Assembly (NCBI GenBank): GCA_009741485.1
Contig: CM019237.1
Location: forward strand, 44,045,724-44,109,723
Length of the DNA stretch: 64,000 nt
Reading direction: 5' to 3'
DNA from: Malurus cyaneus samueli
Lineage: Eukaryota; Chordata; Aves; Passeriformes; Maluridae
Shown here: positions 1-34,900 of the stretch, in pieces
How the letters are laid out: each line of letters starts with the position of its first letter
Numbering within the stretch: the first letter of the stretch is position 1
The notes under the pieces: generated by a model
What the model was told of the DNA's origin: nothing
The model's database searches: none
Seen by the model: only the letters and a program-made list of their open reading frames with translations
Position numbers and translations under genes: made by a program

Positions 1-1316
1 CATCTTCCAAATTTCCAGGAAAGAAAAAAAAAAGACGTACAAACCTTCTGCACTCCTAGTGTGATAATTTGGGCAGCCTGACTGAGAGTAAGTGATAAAT
101 TCTGGTTGAAGTGATAAAGTTCCAGGTACAAAAAATCTGCATGGCATGGCCTGCTTTTTAAGAGATACAGAATTCAACATGACTGATAAGGGGTCTGACA
201 CAGGCTTCCCAGTCAGGAGCAAGAGATAGTTGCTTATTCCCATAGAACTACTTTGGGAGAGTAGGTTTGCTGTAACCAATGAGCCAGATTGCTCTGAACA
301 TCTTGGCAAATGGCATCCACCATGTAGGGGAACCATGGTGCAGGGAAGAAAGCACACTGATACTGTCAGAACTGCAAAAATCTTGGAAGAGAAACCTGAC
401 CGAATTAATAGCTGGGGGCAGAAGAGGGAGGAGCAGCTGAGATAGCTGAAGGGCCAGTGACAGCTAAAGCCAGCTGCAGCAGAGAGAATTACTTATGAGA
501 GGAGATAATCACAAATTGTGTGCTTTTCACTCTTATCCAAATGGTTGGAGCAGGTAGAAGAGGCATTTAAGCCAGAGAGTAGTGAGAAGAAATGGTACTA
601 ACCTCAAGGGAATAGCTGAAATCCTGGAAGGGGCACAAAACAAAAAAAAGGTCTTGGGGCTCTGCATCCCAAGACTGCACAAAGACAACTGCGTTGATGT
701 AGCACACGCTCTGCTTAGACTTCATGGGCTTGAAGGACTATAGGGTGCACTAAGCTAAGACCCTGATTTAACCATCTGAGGAAGTGTACACACCCGTGGG
801 GAACTCGGTTCTGCCTCTGCACAAAGGCGCCTGTTCTCAGATCTCTGCTGAGCCAACAGACTGCTTTTAGTCTGTGCTGGTATTTGACAAACAAGCAGCC
901 TCTGGTTTCCAGCATGCAAATGGCCAATAGCCCAGAACACAATAGTCGGTTTCCCGTTACAGAAGGGAAGGCTTTAACTTATTCACAAGAACAGGATAGC
1001 GAGTCAAATAGCTTAGTAGGTTTTAGAAAGGGATTGGATGTTTGCACGGTGAAACAACATCCACAGTCGTATTAGCCAGGATAAGGGTTACAAGCTCAGC
1101 GATCCTCACGCTACAGGACAAAATGATCAGTGGCTGGGATCATAGGCAGACAAAAGCAATAGCCATTCCCTGAAGCTCCTTGCAGCAAGGTCACGTGGCT
1201 ATAAGCAGACACTGTCAGAAACCAGATAACCCATTGTGAAGTGCTAGCCGGGCTAATCCTCCATGTCCCCAGAAAGCTCCAGAGAGGCTAGGCACCGAAT
1301 TAACCAAAGAGAAATC
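1..1316. other. Intergenic sequence downstream of PHF5A
   Basis: No coding exon, RNA gene or recognisable transposon was found on either strand. The open frames here are short, lack homology I recognise and show no splice context. In human the next gene on this side is TOB2, but nothing resembling its coding sequence is present, so this is most likely intergenic spacer beyond the PHF5A poly(A) site. Confidence 0.6.
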
Positions 1317-1322
1317 TTTATT
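1317..1322 (-). terminator. PHF5A: Probable PHF5A poly(A) signal
   Basis: The plus strand reads TTTATT, that is AATAAA on the minus strand, about 590 bp past the PHF5A stop codon. A second AATAAA (minus) lies slightly upstream in transcription at 1348-1353. The interval 1323-1914 would then be the 3' UTR. Which signal is used cannot be decided from sequence alone. Confidence 0.5.
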
Positions 1323-1914
1323 GTACAAAAAATAAAACCCAAAAAGTTTTATTGGTATGCATCCTACAGAAAAGGTTACAAGAAGGGCCTTGGATTAATA
1401 TGTCAAAGAAAACACGGAAGGCGCCAGCCATGAGCAGGTTCCTTACAAAACAGGGCAGCATGGAAATATACCGGAGGAAGAGAGGAGGGGATCAGACTGG
1501 TGCTCTGTTCTTCCATACTCATGGACAGGGCAATTTCAAACAACTGAGAGAAGGCTCAGTAAGAACAACCTCAAGGTGTTTCTGCACACTAGAAATGGCA
1601 CTTGCCATTTTTACTAAGCTGGTCTCCTCTGTGTGTAAGTGCTTGCCCACTCTGCTTTGTAGAGAGCTGGGGCAACTACTAGCAGAGCTTCCACAAAGGT
1701 AAGAAACACTTATCTTCATCTGCCTTCTCTGATCATTAGTTTTGATCAGGTTTTAGTCCCCATTCGGTCTGTTATTTCTCCAACCCCAAGTATACTACTG
1801 AATTTGTACTGTTTTAGAAAAAAATAATCAACCAGTTTTCAGTAAGAGCAAAGTCCAGAGATGTTCCAAGACCCTCTTGCCAACCTGACAGGAGGTAGCC
1901 ACGTACAGATAGGA

Positions 1915-4900
1915 TCACCTCTTCTTGAAGCCATACTTTTTTCTTTCATAGAAAAGATCTGTCTTGGAACTGCCCAGGTTGACAATCTTAGGGCAACCAT
2001 CTCTCTGTAAAGAAGAGAAAATGTAAATTAGGAAATGCACAAACACAGAACAACATCATAGTTTTAGTAGGTTCCCAGTTCCTCACCCCATCCTCAACAC
2101 ATTTCAAACAACTGTACAGACAAATTGCTCTCCACAGCTGGTTACCAGTAAGACAGGGGAATAGAGAAGAGGATGGATGTCTTTAAAGCATTACTCTAGG
2201 ACATTTTCTCCCTCAACGCCAAAATGGAAAACATCCCATGTAACATCAGCCATTTAATGAAAGGATGCTCAGTGCCTCAAGACGGATTCTTTATAAATTA
2301 GGATATGCAGGACTTATAGGGCCCAAAGGAATAACCTTTCCCCTCCTTAGCCAAGGAGAATCTTGCTTCTCTAGATGTCACCAAACCATTTGTGTTTAGG
2401 AACCTCTCTCAGCTGTGACAGCAGAACTGAATCTCAGATTTCCTGCATCCTAGATTATTACTGCAGAGGCTATACAGTCAACTATTCACAGCAGCTACAC
2501 AAATAAGTTCTTGTGCCTGAATTCCAGTAGATGGTGAGAAAAGAACCACAAGAAAAGCAAGGAAAGTGGAGGAGACTCTCCTGAGAGGTGTGGTTGCAAA
2601 ACCACATCAGAAATGCACCTCATAGTATACTTGGGAACATTTGCCTGTGGGCCACCAGAGCCCAGCATCTCCATAATTCTTTAGCGCAAAACTTTATGGC
2701 TGGCCACAGCTGCTGTGAGGGGCCCAACAGACAGAGAAACACGTGTCCTCAGCTGATGCATAAGCCTGAGTGCATTAGATTTAGAAAGCCTCTGGCCAGA
2801 TGTCAGATGCAATAGAATCTGCACCCAAGCTGCCTGGCTCCTGTGCCAGAGATGCAATCTGGCGGGGAGGGTCTGCATAAAGGATAGCAGATGTGGGGAA
2901 CAGAAATCATCTCTCCCCCATACACCTGCCACAATGCATTTCTAGCTATTGTCTCCTTATTTCATTTTGAACCTCAATAGTAGGACTCTTTCAAGTCTTG
3001 CCTCCCACGATGCATGGAGTCTGCTCAAATCTTGACAGACTTATTACAGGGCCCTGTTTATTTTTCCAGGTCTAAGGACACAGGTCATGAGCATGCTCCG
3101 TTCTCCAAGAACTGACTTTTTGCAACTCACAGGTGTCGTGGGTGACAAGGTGGGATTCTGGCTCTTACCCACAGATCAATATGGGCTGAAACAATACTTC
3201 ATTCCTTCCTCCACCAGAATAAATGAACCAAGAGTAATCAGGTCCTTTGCTTTGTGCTCACTAGCATTCCACCTCTGCCTTCCATTTTATTTGCTTTCTT
3301 TCTTCATTATCTTTTCCAGTCTTCCTGAAGACAATGGAAGTACTGTTGGCTGAAACTTTGGACTGTCAAAGCTTCAGGTACAGAGCTCTGTCCATCTGTT
3401 TTTCTTATTCACATCAGCATCAGATACCATAATTGTGACAGGCAGCAGCACAATCCATTTTTCTTTTTCTGGGCTCCCTATGCTTGTGCCAGCACTTTTT
3501 AATCCTGCAACAAATCATTGTTAAATCTGCTGTTTCAGATCTGTAACTTCACATCTGCAATAATATGTAATATTTGAGTTATCTACTATGGAGCAATCGT
3601 CTTCACTCACACCAGCCTTCATCCAGGTGTCAAAATACCCCAGACCTGTTATTCTCCTTTAGCTCTGTTTTCTACAGTCCTCCCTGACAAAGCAGCTGGC
3701 TATTTCACACTTGAACCACACATGTAAGATACAGGTGTTCTTAGGTTATGAAAAATACCTGTCAGGAATTTATATGAATTGATAAAAATGAAGACAAGGC
3801 TATTTTACTCATGACTTAAAAGGACAGGTGTCTTCATTCCAAACATAAGTGAACAAAATTACTGTTTCTCACAGCATTTATAAAATAAGAGACAGCACCA
3901 CCATCACACCACTTATATCCATATTTAGATACAGAGAAAGATTATGGTCCTGTTAGATCTAAAAACTCAATTCAAACAAGGACCTGCCCCTGTCTTGGAT
4001 TTGGCTGCAGGCCTCCAGAAAAAATGCAGAGATTTAAATCAGCAACTCAGCTGAGGACACTCCTGTAAATGACTGAATCACTTTCTCAGCATGTTCTTCA
4101 TGGTCATTAGGGTGCGTAGGAAATGACATTTGCAAAGCACCAGACAACCTTTAACAGACACTTTCACAGCCACCGGGTCTATATTCTAGGATAGCTGAAT
4201 TGTAAGCATCATGTTCTTGCTCTTCATGGTCTTTATAATGCTTTGTTGAAGTTCTTCGTGTCCTGCACTCATTGTTTTGCATTATTAACAAAAGACTTAC
4301 AAGAATTGAACAGCTGCCTCATTTCACACGTGCAGTGGCTGCCTTTTGGCACAAGATTATAAAAATATTATAGCTCTAGTTATAGATAAAAGGGACCATT
4401 ACACCAAAAAGCATTAGCTGAGAGATATCTACAGTATAGACCATTTCAGAAAAGAATAAGAAAATACAAATTGTATCTCATTCAAATGATACAAGAAACA
4501 TTAAACTTGTGAAACATCATTACCACTGGAGCCACTGGACGTTAAGGACTAACTTTATGTTGTTATTCAAAGGAAACCAAAGGCTTTGATTCGACAGGCC
4601 TTACAGTACCATATGTCCTTGGCTGATAATAAACATCTAGCAAGGAGCTGTTCCTGCCACTGCCTTGCAGTGTCTGTAATACTTCTGACCCTGGTTAAAT
4701 CTAGGATGGAGATGTAGTAAGATAACAACCCAAAGTGGTAACAAGCAGTGTGTGGGGGAAATGAAACTGTGAGTTTGCAAAAGAGTCATAGAGCCTTAGG
4801 AATGAAGAGAGTTCCAATAGCTCAAAATGCTTTGCAAACACAGGGAACTGTCAATAGGGGAAGAAAGGTATGACGTATCGCAACCAGTGCCAAGCGTACC

Positions 4901-7724
4901 ATGTCCCAGCACTAATTTCAGCAGCTCCAAGCCCTTTAAATGTAAGTATGGCTACTTTGTAGGTAGGATGACAAACATACATCTTTTTCCTGGATGGTGC
5001 ACTCCTTGCAGTAGTAGGCATCAGACACTCCAGGCCCCCCGCAGATGACACATCGGCCCTGGTAGGAGCCATAGTTACACTCATCACAGATGCGCACCAG
5101 GGTGCAGGGCCGCACGTAGGAGTCGCAGATCACACATTTGCCATCACCTGTGAGCACAGCAGAGCCTTTGGTTACAGAATATACTTTTTGTCACCCCCAC
5201 CTCAGAGGGAAAGCTTCCTAGTTGCAGAACTGGGCTGTGCACTCAAAGACAATACAACTGAACTGCAGAAATGTGTCTTGTAGGCACAGGGCACAACATT
5301 GTATTACACACAGACCTAAGAGGAACACGGGTCTGTAATTTTCAAGGGTTTTTTTTTTAATTTAGTCACACATTTACAATCAGAGAAGAAACCTAAGTTA
5401 CTTCTTTGTGATTAGCCAAGACTTTCTTTGGATTGTACCATTACTCTACAACTTTCCCTGAAAAAAACGCTAGACTGACAGGACCAGTGTCCTTATCTAC
5501 AAAGAAGCAGCAGTGTAAGCTTCTTCCACAGTGCCACATCAACAAAGGTCTGGAATTACTATCCTTAAAGAGATAAGAAATTGTACTCATGGTTCCTTTA
5601 ATCCTTCATCTATCAGAAGGCGAAAGAAAGGGCAAACTGGCATAAACAGCCATTTCACAAAAGTTGCTCTTGCTCTTGCTCTCTTGCAAGGAATGGAGTG
5701 AAATTCAAGTACTCATATCATACAGGCAAGGAGCCAGCAGATGCCAGTGACAGTTTCTACTGTGCTGGACCTTAATCAAAACACTGACCTATGGATGAAA
5801 GGCTTCATATCCTATTACCAAGGATATATGGTACTGTTCCCAAGGTATCTAACCCTGACTCCCACAAACAGCTTGCCTAACCTCCTCTTAAGTCTCTGGC
5901 ATGACAGCCCCCAGCTACTACCAATGGGAATCTATTTCACTGTCATGTGCTCTTAAAAACTATCTTCTTGCTTCAGACTGTCCTCCCACTTTACTCATTT
6001 TCACACTGTTTTTGAGTCACAAACTACTCACCTCATTGTTCCCCTACAAAATCTGACAGCAGATCACAACAGAGATCTGTTGTTAGGGAACAACTCTTTC
6101 TTCCCTTTCACAGCTGAGCATTTGATTCCATGGGGCTTTTTCCTGCTCTAATTGTTTTCCCTCCGCTTCTTCTCCTAGATGCTGATGCATTTTTACCCCT
6201 GCTTTGAAATGATCAGGATATTCTGCTATTACAGATTACAAAGATCCAATGAAGCAGTCACTGTAGCCTCAGCCACTAGAAATGCTGACAGCAGGTACTC
6301 TAGAACTGCATTTGTGTGATAGTCTGTTTGAGCTTGTAACTTTTTAAGTGTTCCTTGAGTTACACTTGCAACATGAAGGTAATTGTTCCTGTTTCAGTCA
6401 CCTCAAATTTGTGGTTAAAGCAAAATTAAATTCCAACCTTTGAATCCAAACTGCATGCTCTGACCACAACATCATGTTCTCAAGCAACTAGAAGCTATAC
6501 TTACATTTTTCACAAAGTCTTCCGATTGCTATTAAAAAAAAAAGAAAAAATTATTTGAGGCAGAAGCAGGAAAAAAACTAAGTAGTTACAAGCCTGAATG
6601 TCAAATAATCATCTTCTGCAATGAGAAGTCCTTTAAAAAATTAAAGGTTAAACTACAGTTTGAGCATAAATACAAACATTCATAATAAACAATATACATC
6701 CTCCTGAAAACATTTACCAAGATGAAACTTTGGATGCACTGTGAATGCACAATGACACCCATTTGCAGTAAGAAAACCTACACTCATTATTCCATTTCAA
6801 ACACAGCCAATATGCCTGACTGAAGGAAATGCTGTACATGAACCTTGGCACAGCTTTTACACTGGTTTTAGTGATAAAAAAAAAATCAAGTGTTTGTTTA
6901 AAGCATCACTAACACCTTCTTTGTTTCAGAACATGAAGGTAGTTAAACATATCGTAGAAGTCTTGTCTTTTGTCTACGTAACTCACAAAAATGATGTTAG
7001 GAACTTGGATAAGTGCCATAAATAAGGAGGTTTGAAGACTAGAAGTCCACATTTACAAAGACCAAACAGTGATTTGGCTGAAGCCTGAGAGACAAGGGAT
7101 TTGTCAGGAGGTGATCTTCCAAGATAGACAGATGGTTATAAGCACTGACTATACTAAATAGTAATTTCTTATGGACAGTGCAACAGAATGTTCTGTGCTT
7201 ACAGATCTTGCAGAAAAGCCACTTTTTAAATTTGCTTTTCCAAGGAGCAACAGAAACCTGGAAGGGATGCCTCAACTTCTGATCTTGTATAGGAATGTTT
7301 TGAAACTTAAATTCTGACCAAGATATGACAAGGATAACTCCCATTATCTGTATTACAGGGATAACCCGGAAGATAACTTTTATCTCGCAGCCAGAAAGAT
7401 GCTCTCACATGCTACAGGATCCATAACACACGGCGGGGCAGCGAACAAAAGGAAAATAAAAGGAAAACAAAAGAAGGCGAGAGAAGGCGAGACAGAGGGA
7501 GAGAGGAGCGGGTGGCGCGCGCCGCCCCTCCTCCCCACCGCTCCGCTGGGCCTAACGGCCGCGCGCGTGCCCAACGGCCGGTAACGGGCCCACGCGCCTC
7601 CCGCTCGCCCCGCGGCGAAGAGAGGGGTGAAGGGAACCCCTCATCCTCGACCCCCCATCCCCCGGGACTTACCGACGCCCGCCTGCTTGCGGCAGAAGAT
7701 GAGGTCCGGGTGGTGCTTGGCCAT
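1915..7724 (-). CDS. PHF5A: PHD finger-like domain protein 5A (SF3b14b), U2 snRNP subunit
   Basis: Coding exons on the minus strand are 7673-7724, 6505-6528, 4981-5147 and 1915-2004 (333 nt, 110 aa plus stop), the usual length of this very conserved protein. Introns are GT-AG (donors GTAAGT, GTAAGT, GTATGT) and the frame is open throughout. PHF5A is a small nuclear subunit of the SF3b complex; it helps SF3B1 hold the branch-point adenosine of the pre-mRNA. The sequence shows 13 cysteines, at residues 11, 23, 26, 30, 33, 40, 46, 49, 58, 61, 72, 75 and 85. Most are in CxxC pairs, as expected for its zinc-binding knot. The C-terminus is basic (YGFKKR). Tyr36, known from splicing-modulator resistance work, is present. 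Exon 2 is only 24 nt. The start is the MAKHHPD methionine in the CpG-rich promoter shared with ACO2. Confidence 0.97.
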
Positions 7725-8045
7725 AGCGACGCGACACCCGCCTGGCGCGGCTGCTACGGCCCCACGGAGTGCTCACCGCCGCGTCGCCTCCGGGTCCTGG
7801 CCGGGGTGAGGACAGCGCCTGCCAAAGCGCCTCCCCCGAGTGGGAAAACGCTAGAAGACTGCAGAATAAAAGCCTCTTTCCCTAGAGCTACTCCCTTTCT
7901 AACCCTTCCTCCCAAGGGAGCCCCGCGTGACAACCGACGACTCGCTCCCTGTCGCGCGTGTCTCCCTGCCAGGACCTGCGCGGCCCCGCCCCTCCCGCTC
8001 TCCGGAGATGTCAAAGGGACCGCGTGACGCCATCGCGGCGCGACT

Positions 8046-8066
8046 CCATCTTTGTCAGTGAACAAA

Positions 8067-8070
<4 letters not shown>
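8046..8070 (+). promoter_or_regulatory. ACO2: Iron-responsive element (IRE) at the ACO2 start codon
   Basis: The RNA would fold into a textbook IRE. The lower stem is CCAU (8046-8049) with AUGG (8067-8070). An unpaired C sits at 8050. The upper stem is five perfect pairs, UUUGU (8051-8055) with ACAAA (8062-8066). The six-base loop is CAGUGA (8056-8061). The AUG start codon forms the 3' side of the lower stem. Mammalian mitochondrial aconitase mRNA is known to carry an IRE in its 5' UTR, through which iron regulatory proteins repress translation when iron is low. The bird element keeps every defining feature, so the same control is expected. Confidence 0.93.
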
Positions 8071-29684
<21,614 letters not shown>

Positions 29685-30014
29685 GTGCGCACAATGCCCC
29701 AGTGCACTGGACTCGATTCAGCTTTGGCATTTTCATGAAAGTGCAATTCCATGCCTACTGTTGGAATAAATGTCTGATCAAATGTAACCATAGCTTCCTT
29801 TTTGTTATGGTACTTCCTCTTCACTGACACTATGAAAAGGGAGTGCAGCTAGGCTTACTTTTGTCTTTTAAATTCCCCAGCTCCCTTTTTCTATTTTGGC
29901 TCAATTTCAGTTCTCCCACAGTTATTTATATTTGGAAATAACCAGCTAAGGTGGATTTGTCTGCTCAGTTGGTTGTTTTCTACCCATTCACTTTACTGAT
30001 GGCTAAAGACTTAA

Positions 30015-30020
30015 AATAAA
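30015..30020 (+). terminator. ACO2: Probable ACO2 poly(A) signal
   Basis: AATAAA lies 331 bp after the ACO2 stop and is followed by a GT-rich stretch (near 30043-30055), the expected downstream element. An earlier AATAAA at 29765-29770 could give a shorter transcript. The interval 29685 to about 30040 is therefore taken as the 3' UTR. Confidence 0.7.
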
Positions 30021-30040
30021 GAATGTGACCATCTCTTCTG

Positions 30041-30901
30041 CCATGTGTTGTTGTATTCATCATCCTAATCCCTGTCATTGTTGCTGTGAGGGTGGGAAAG
30101 AAATTCTTGTAAATCACTACTAAAGAGGAGTAAAAGAAACAAAACAATGAACAAATAACTCAGTGTAGTAAAAAAAAACCCTCACAGCTCTCCTGGATTG
30201 TTTAGCTCTTGCCACGAACCTACTGCAGGCTACACAGTGTCACTATTGCAGTGATGACAAACTTGCAAAGAGCATCTGCTGTATCTTGTTTCCCAGCACT
30301 GCACACTAAGCTAGTTTCCTAATGCACAGCTTACAGCAGGAGATGTATGTTGAGGAGTCTCTCATGAGAACAGCACACGAAGCCACATCACTACCGCCTT
30401 ACTCCACTCCTGGGAGCCTTGAGCCTGTCAAAAAGCTGAGCAAAACAGCTTTGGAGTAGCTGGACTGTTTTCTTCCCCCTGCCCTGGCACCCCAGAACAG
30501 CCTGTGTAGAAGCTCCTCACTTGTTTCACCAGAATTTCTACCTATACAAACAGCTGGAAGGTTTCTGCAAACCGTTGTTTCCACCACAGCTAGATGGTTG
30601 TGCTGCTCTGTACGTGGCATTCAGTAAGCTTACTGTCTGCACAGATGGACCTCAGCTATTATGTGAACCTAAAGAATTCTAGGCTCCCTTTTAATTAGGG
30701 GGCATTGCACCGAGAATAACAGTTGAGAATTAAGGGGTTCTAACGATGCTGCAGGGAGGGCGCTGGTGACTCAGGCTTTGTTTTCACAGTTGGAGGTTAA
30801 GCAGACCCACTATCCCAGGGAATTATAGCTCCTTCCTGCCAAACGTGGCTGGCTTTGTAATTATGTGCAACATCACTCTTGGCAATGGGCCCTGCATAGA
30901 T
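30041..30901. other. Spacer between convergent ACO2 and POLR3H 3' ends
   Basis: This stretch separates the likely ACO2 poly(A) site from the furthest plausible POLR3H poly(A) signal. No exon, transposon or RNA gene was recognised. If either transcript reads a little further, this is where antisense overlap of the two 3' UTRs would occur. Confidence 0.5.
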
Positions 30902-30907
30902 TTTATT
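30902..30907 (-). terminator. POLR3H: Candidate POLR3H poly(A) signal
   Basis: The plus strand reads TTTATT, AATAAA on the minus strand, about 1.07 kb past the POLR3H stop. A nearer AATAAA (minus) is at 31130-31135 and is followed by a G/T-rich segment. Either could end the transcript, so the 3' UTR is about 0.85-1.1 kb. Confidence 0.4.
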
Positions 30908-31971
30908 CATTGTTTTGTTCCCTCCTTTCCTTGTACTGCTGTCAGGGAGGGTGATGGCAATTGTTTGTCATTGGCTGTTAGCACAGAGCAAAGCATAGGT
31001 CTCAACACTGTCTGCCTTGAAATCCAAGTAGCTAAACTGCAGGAGGCAAGTGTTTTTTTCCTGCTAGGCAGGAAGCTAACAGTTTCCCCACAAATTGTAC
31101 AGGAAGGCAAGGCTGTGTGTTTTTTACTATTTATTCCACTTACGGTATTAACAACCCCCAAAAACAAGGAATTAGCTTTGCTCAAAGCAGCCTTGGTCCA
31201 TTTCAGTTCAGAATTATGTATTTTCAGTCAAACTCCTGCAAAGTTCAGCTCATTCTGCATAAATACAGCCCACCCAATACAGTCATTCCATTCAGCACAA
31301 ATAAAAAGCCTGTAGTTTTCCACAGTGGTCATCTTCAATAAGCCTGAATTACTTTTCGGTAAACAGTCATTCCTGTTTCTTCTGGCTGACTTCATCCATG
31401 GGTGAAGTTCCCATTCTTAGCAGAACATGACCAACACCTCCCCTGCTCTCCCAGCAGCAGCATTTTCCAGGTCTCCAGAGTGCATCGCTACCAACTTTTT
31501 GCTGTCTTTTCTTCATTTCATTTCATTCTGCTGTCTTTTGCTGTCTTCTTCATTTTTGGTCAAAAGAAGAGCAGGTTTCCACCCCTCTAAGATCAAGCTC
31601 CCAGCCTAAGAAGTGGTACTGCTCAACACGAATTCTCTTCTGCTTTTACTCACTGAAGTCAATTCTTTCCTTAATTCAGGCAAGTAAAGACCTCCACAAT
31701 TTTCCCTTCGGGACAGGAGACCTAAACTCCAGCTGAGTTTGTAGTTGCTGTGCTCAAGGCTTTTTGTGCCTGTAAATTCACTTCTGCACATCAGTAAAGA
31801 CATTTCTTGAGAGCAACTGTCTCTCTGGCAGCTTGAAAGCTGAAGGGAAAACAGAGAATGGCAAGTCTAATTTCTCATTCAGCTTCGGAGGAGCAATGAG
31901 CACCAGCAGGGTCCCATTATCCCCCAAACATCCACTGGAAAGACTTTCTGTGGAGCAGGCTCTGATGGCAG

Positions 31972-34900
31972 CTAACTGTTTGTCCACCACGACAGAAGGC
32001 CCAGTCCTGGCTCGCTGATAGACCCCTGTTCACAGAGAGAAGATGAGAGCATGCAATTGTAAACTGTGTAAAGAATAGAGGAAAATGCCTAAAAATACAA
32101 CATCTCTCCCCTCTAAGTTATGGAACACAGCTGTCACTGGTTCAGATCCACCTTTCTCAGGCATTGTACTCAGGTAGGTGGGGTTTATGCCAGAACACTT
32201 CAAGAAAAGACTGTTCAGTTGCTGTATAAACCTTGACGTGTTGCTCCCAGCTCTGTACCTTCATACGTGCACAGTTTGCTTTAAATCAGCCTCCTAGGGG
32301 AAACCACCAACAACCACCAAGTATTCCAATGAAAACACTCAGCAAACAGAGCAACCACAAGAATAATCCCATTTCTCCCCTTTTCCACTCCTTTCATTTT
32401 GTGACTCTGCTTCATCACCAGCTTAAAGCAATCAGCTCCTTGGGAAAGGCTATTTTAGACAGTGCATAAACCATGACACTCTCAAGCTTGCATGAATTAA
32501 TGCACATTGTTACCACAAGAGTGTAGGGTGCCTCTTTCTTCTGAACTTCTTCTGCAGCATTTGAAGTGGAAGCCTCTGCAGAGCTTGGACCTGTTGGTGA
32601 CGTATCGACAAATGTTTCATCCACCACTCGGAAGCGTATCTCTTCCCCAATGTCCATGTAAAGGTCATGGGCCCCTTCTTCTGTCTCATATTCCCACACC
32701 CATACCTGCTCTGCTTCATCACTGGCCATGCCAAGGATTAAGGATGGAAACAATCAGTATACTATTCGACACATTACTTTCTGACAGTTCTGAGAACAGA
32801 CTTGATTCAAAGCTTTTCACTGTCATTTCCCAAACCGGTGTGTTGTCCCAGGTTATCATCTGCGCAGCCCAGGACCCGTCTTTCTGATTTTCGTGCTTCA
32901 AGGGGTACACTGCTGGTGTACCCACCACCCAAAAAACCCCAAAACCAGAGAAGACCCCTCAACAAGCAAACCTCAGACCCAAGACAACCTCCTCTACCAC
33001 GCTGAAGCACATCAGACACACATGTATGTAGACATTACATGATGTAGTAAAACCTGCATACAATCTTCAGCAGTAGCCAAGACTGGAGGCAGGGATTACA
33101 ACTTGGCTGTTCAGGGGACACTGCCATTCATTTCTATCAGTGGGCACAATGATCCTGCAAAACCTAATGAGCGTGAGGGCCTGTCTAGCTGTGATAACAG
33201 TCTGCGGGACTTGCCCGACACAACGGCTTAGCTTCTGCTGCTGAGCACCTTCATTGTTGCAGTGGTGAATGCCTGTTGGGCTAGCACTGCACAATCTTTT
33301 GAAATGAAGTAGTAAAGTTATCAAAGGTGATCAAAGGATACAACTTAGCTGGCTGCTGCAGGGATTCTGGTGGGATGACAATATCATCAAAGAATCCAAT
33401 TGAAACTGCGGGGAAAAGAATTTGATTAAGACTGAAACAATCCTTTGCAAATGATGTTCCACAGCAATTCCTAAAATGCATTTCTAGATTCATTCTCCTT
33501 CCTCTCTCAGAAAGGACATTGAGATTATGCAGAAATTATTCTTTGAGCCACAACGCTCAATTTCAGTTGGCAGCAAAGCAACCACCCAGCTGAAAGTACA
33601 CACAGCAACAGAGGGCACAGTCTTCATGCCCGCTGGGAAAGGAGAAGTTTGTTTGGAGCAGGAATGGAAATGAAAGTGTTCCAAGAAATGAGTCAGATGC
33701 TATAGAGGTCTGTGACAGAAAAGAGCTTAGAAATCACATATATAGCGTGTTAAATAAAGACCAATATAAAGGTAGAACAGGCCTCACAACCCCCTTGAGA
33801 TTTGATGATGTTCAATTATATCAGGGAATGGACCATGCCCAAATTCAGCAACAAATGCAGCCAAGGTAACCTTATTGTCCTAATTTAACAACTGAGCAGC
33901 AGAGCTCCTTTGCAGGAAGACTCCTCAAGGAAAAGAAAGCAACTCATCAATTATGTATTCTATGACTCTGGCAGCACTTTGTGCTCACAAAGACATTTCC
34001 CAGCCATGTTTTCAGGTACAGGAAATGAACACAAATTTGCACAGAACTATAGGGAAAATACACCAGACCGACAAATGCCAATAGTTCCATTTTGGGAAAA
34101 CCAACTTCTGTTAACTGAAGCAGGGAAAGGAATCCAGTCTATGCTCCAGACAGGCTTGCCTGTTATTCTTGGGCAAAAGGAAAATGGAGTGCAGACAAAA
34201 CTATCAAGGTCAGGGAAGCTGACAGGCTCAAACTACCAATCACCGTCAGATCAGAGCAGCACTAGAGGCCAGTAATACCCTTTAACCAGCCCACAGAGAG
34301 TATTATTCCACCCAAAATCAGTGTCTCAACAGACCCGAGAACTCTGCAGCTCACGTGTCCCTAATGTCAGAAGTTGTGGTTTACCGTGGACGCCATCCTG
34401 ACTGCAGCTTTTAATCTGTCCAATCAGAATCTCATCCAGGAAGGGATGGAAGACCACATAGCGGAAATGCACTTCAAATAAAACACATCATTAATGTTAT
34501 GTCCATATTAGTGAACTATAGTCCTTCCACAGAGTGGCAGCCATTAAAACAAAATCCCACTTCCTATATGCCCACTAAAACACCCAATTTCTTTTACAAT
34601 TTCTTTACAGGCACTGATTAGATAGAAAAATACGAATAAGGGCTCTGATTCCTAACTGGTTTGTACAAATTCTGGCAGCAGCTGATCTGACACAGCAGTG
34701 TCCTGCTCCCAGTTCCTTAGTTTTGCAAGTAGTTCATAGAAAGAGTGTAAGATAATAAACATGGAGCAGAGCCTCTGATTAAGTTATGATGGAAACATTC
34801 CTCCACAATGCTTCAAGTTCAAGTGTATCAGTTGAAATTATATTTTCTTGTAATACTTCTGCCTTTTTTCTTTGTCTGCAATGCTGTATTTTCTTTAAAT

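Noticed and set aside
1..1300. Search for TOB2, the expected next gene
   Set aside because: No TOB2-like coding sequence is present; it would lie further left.
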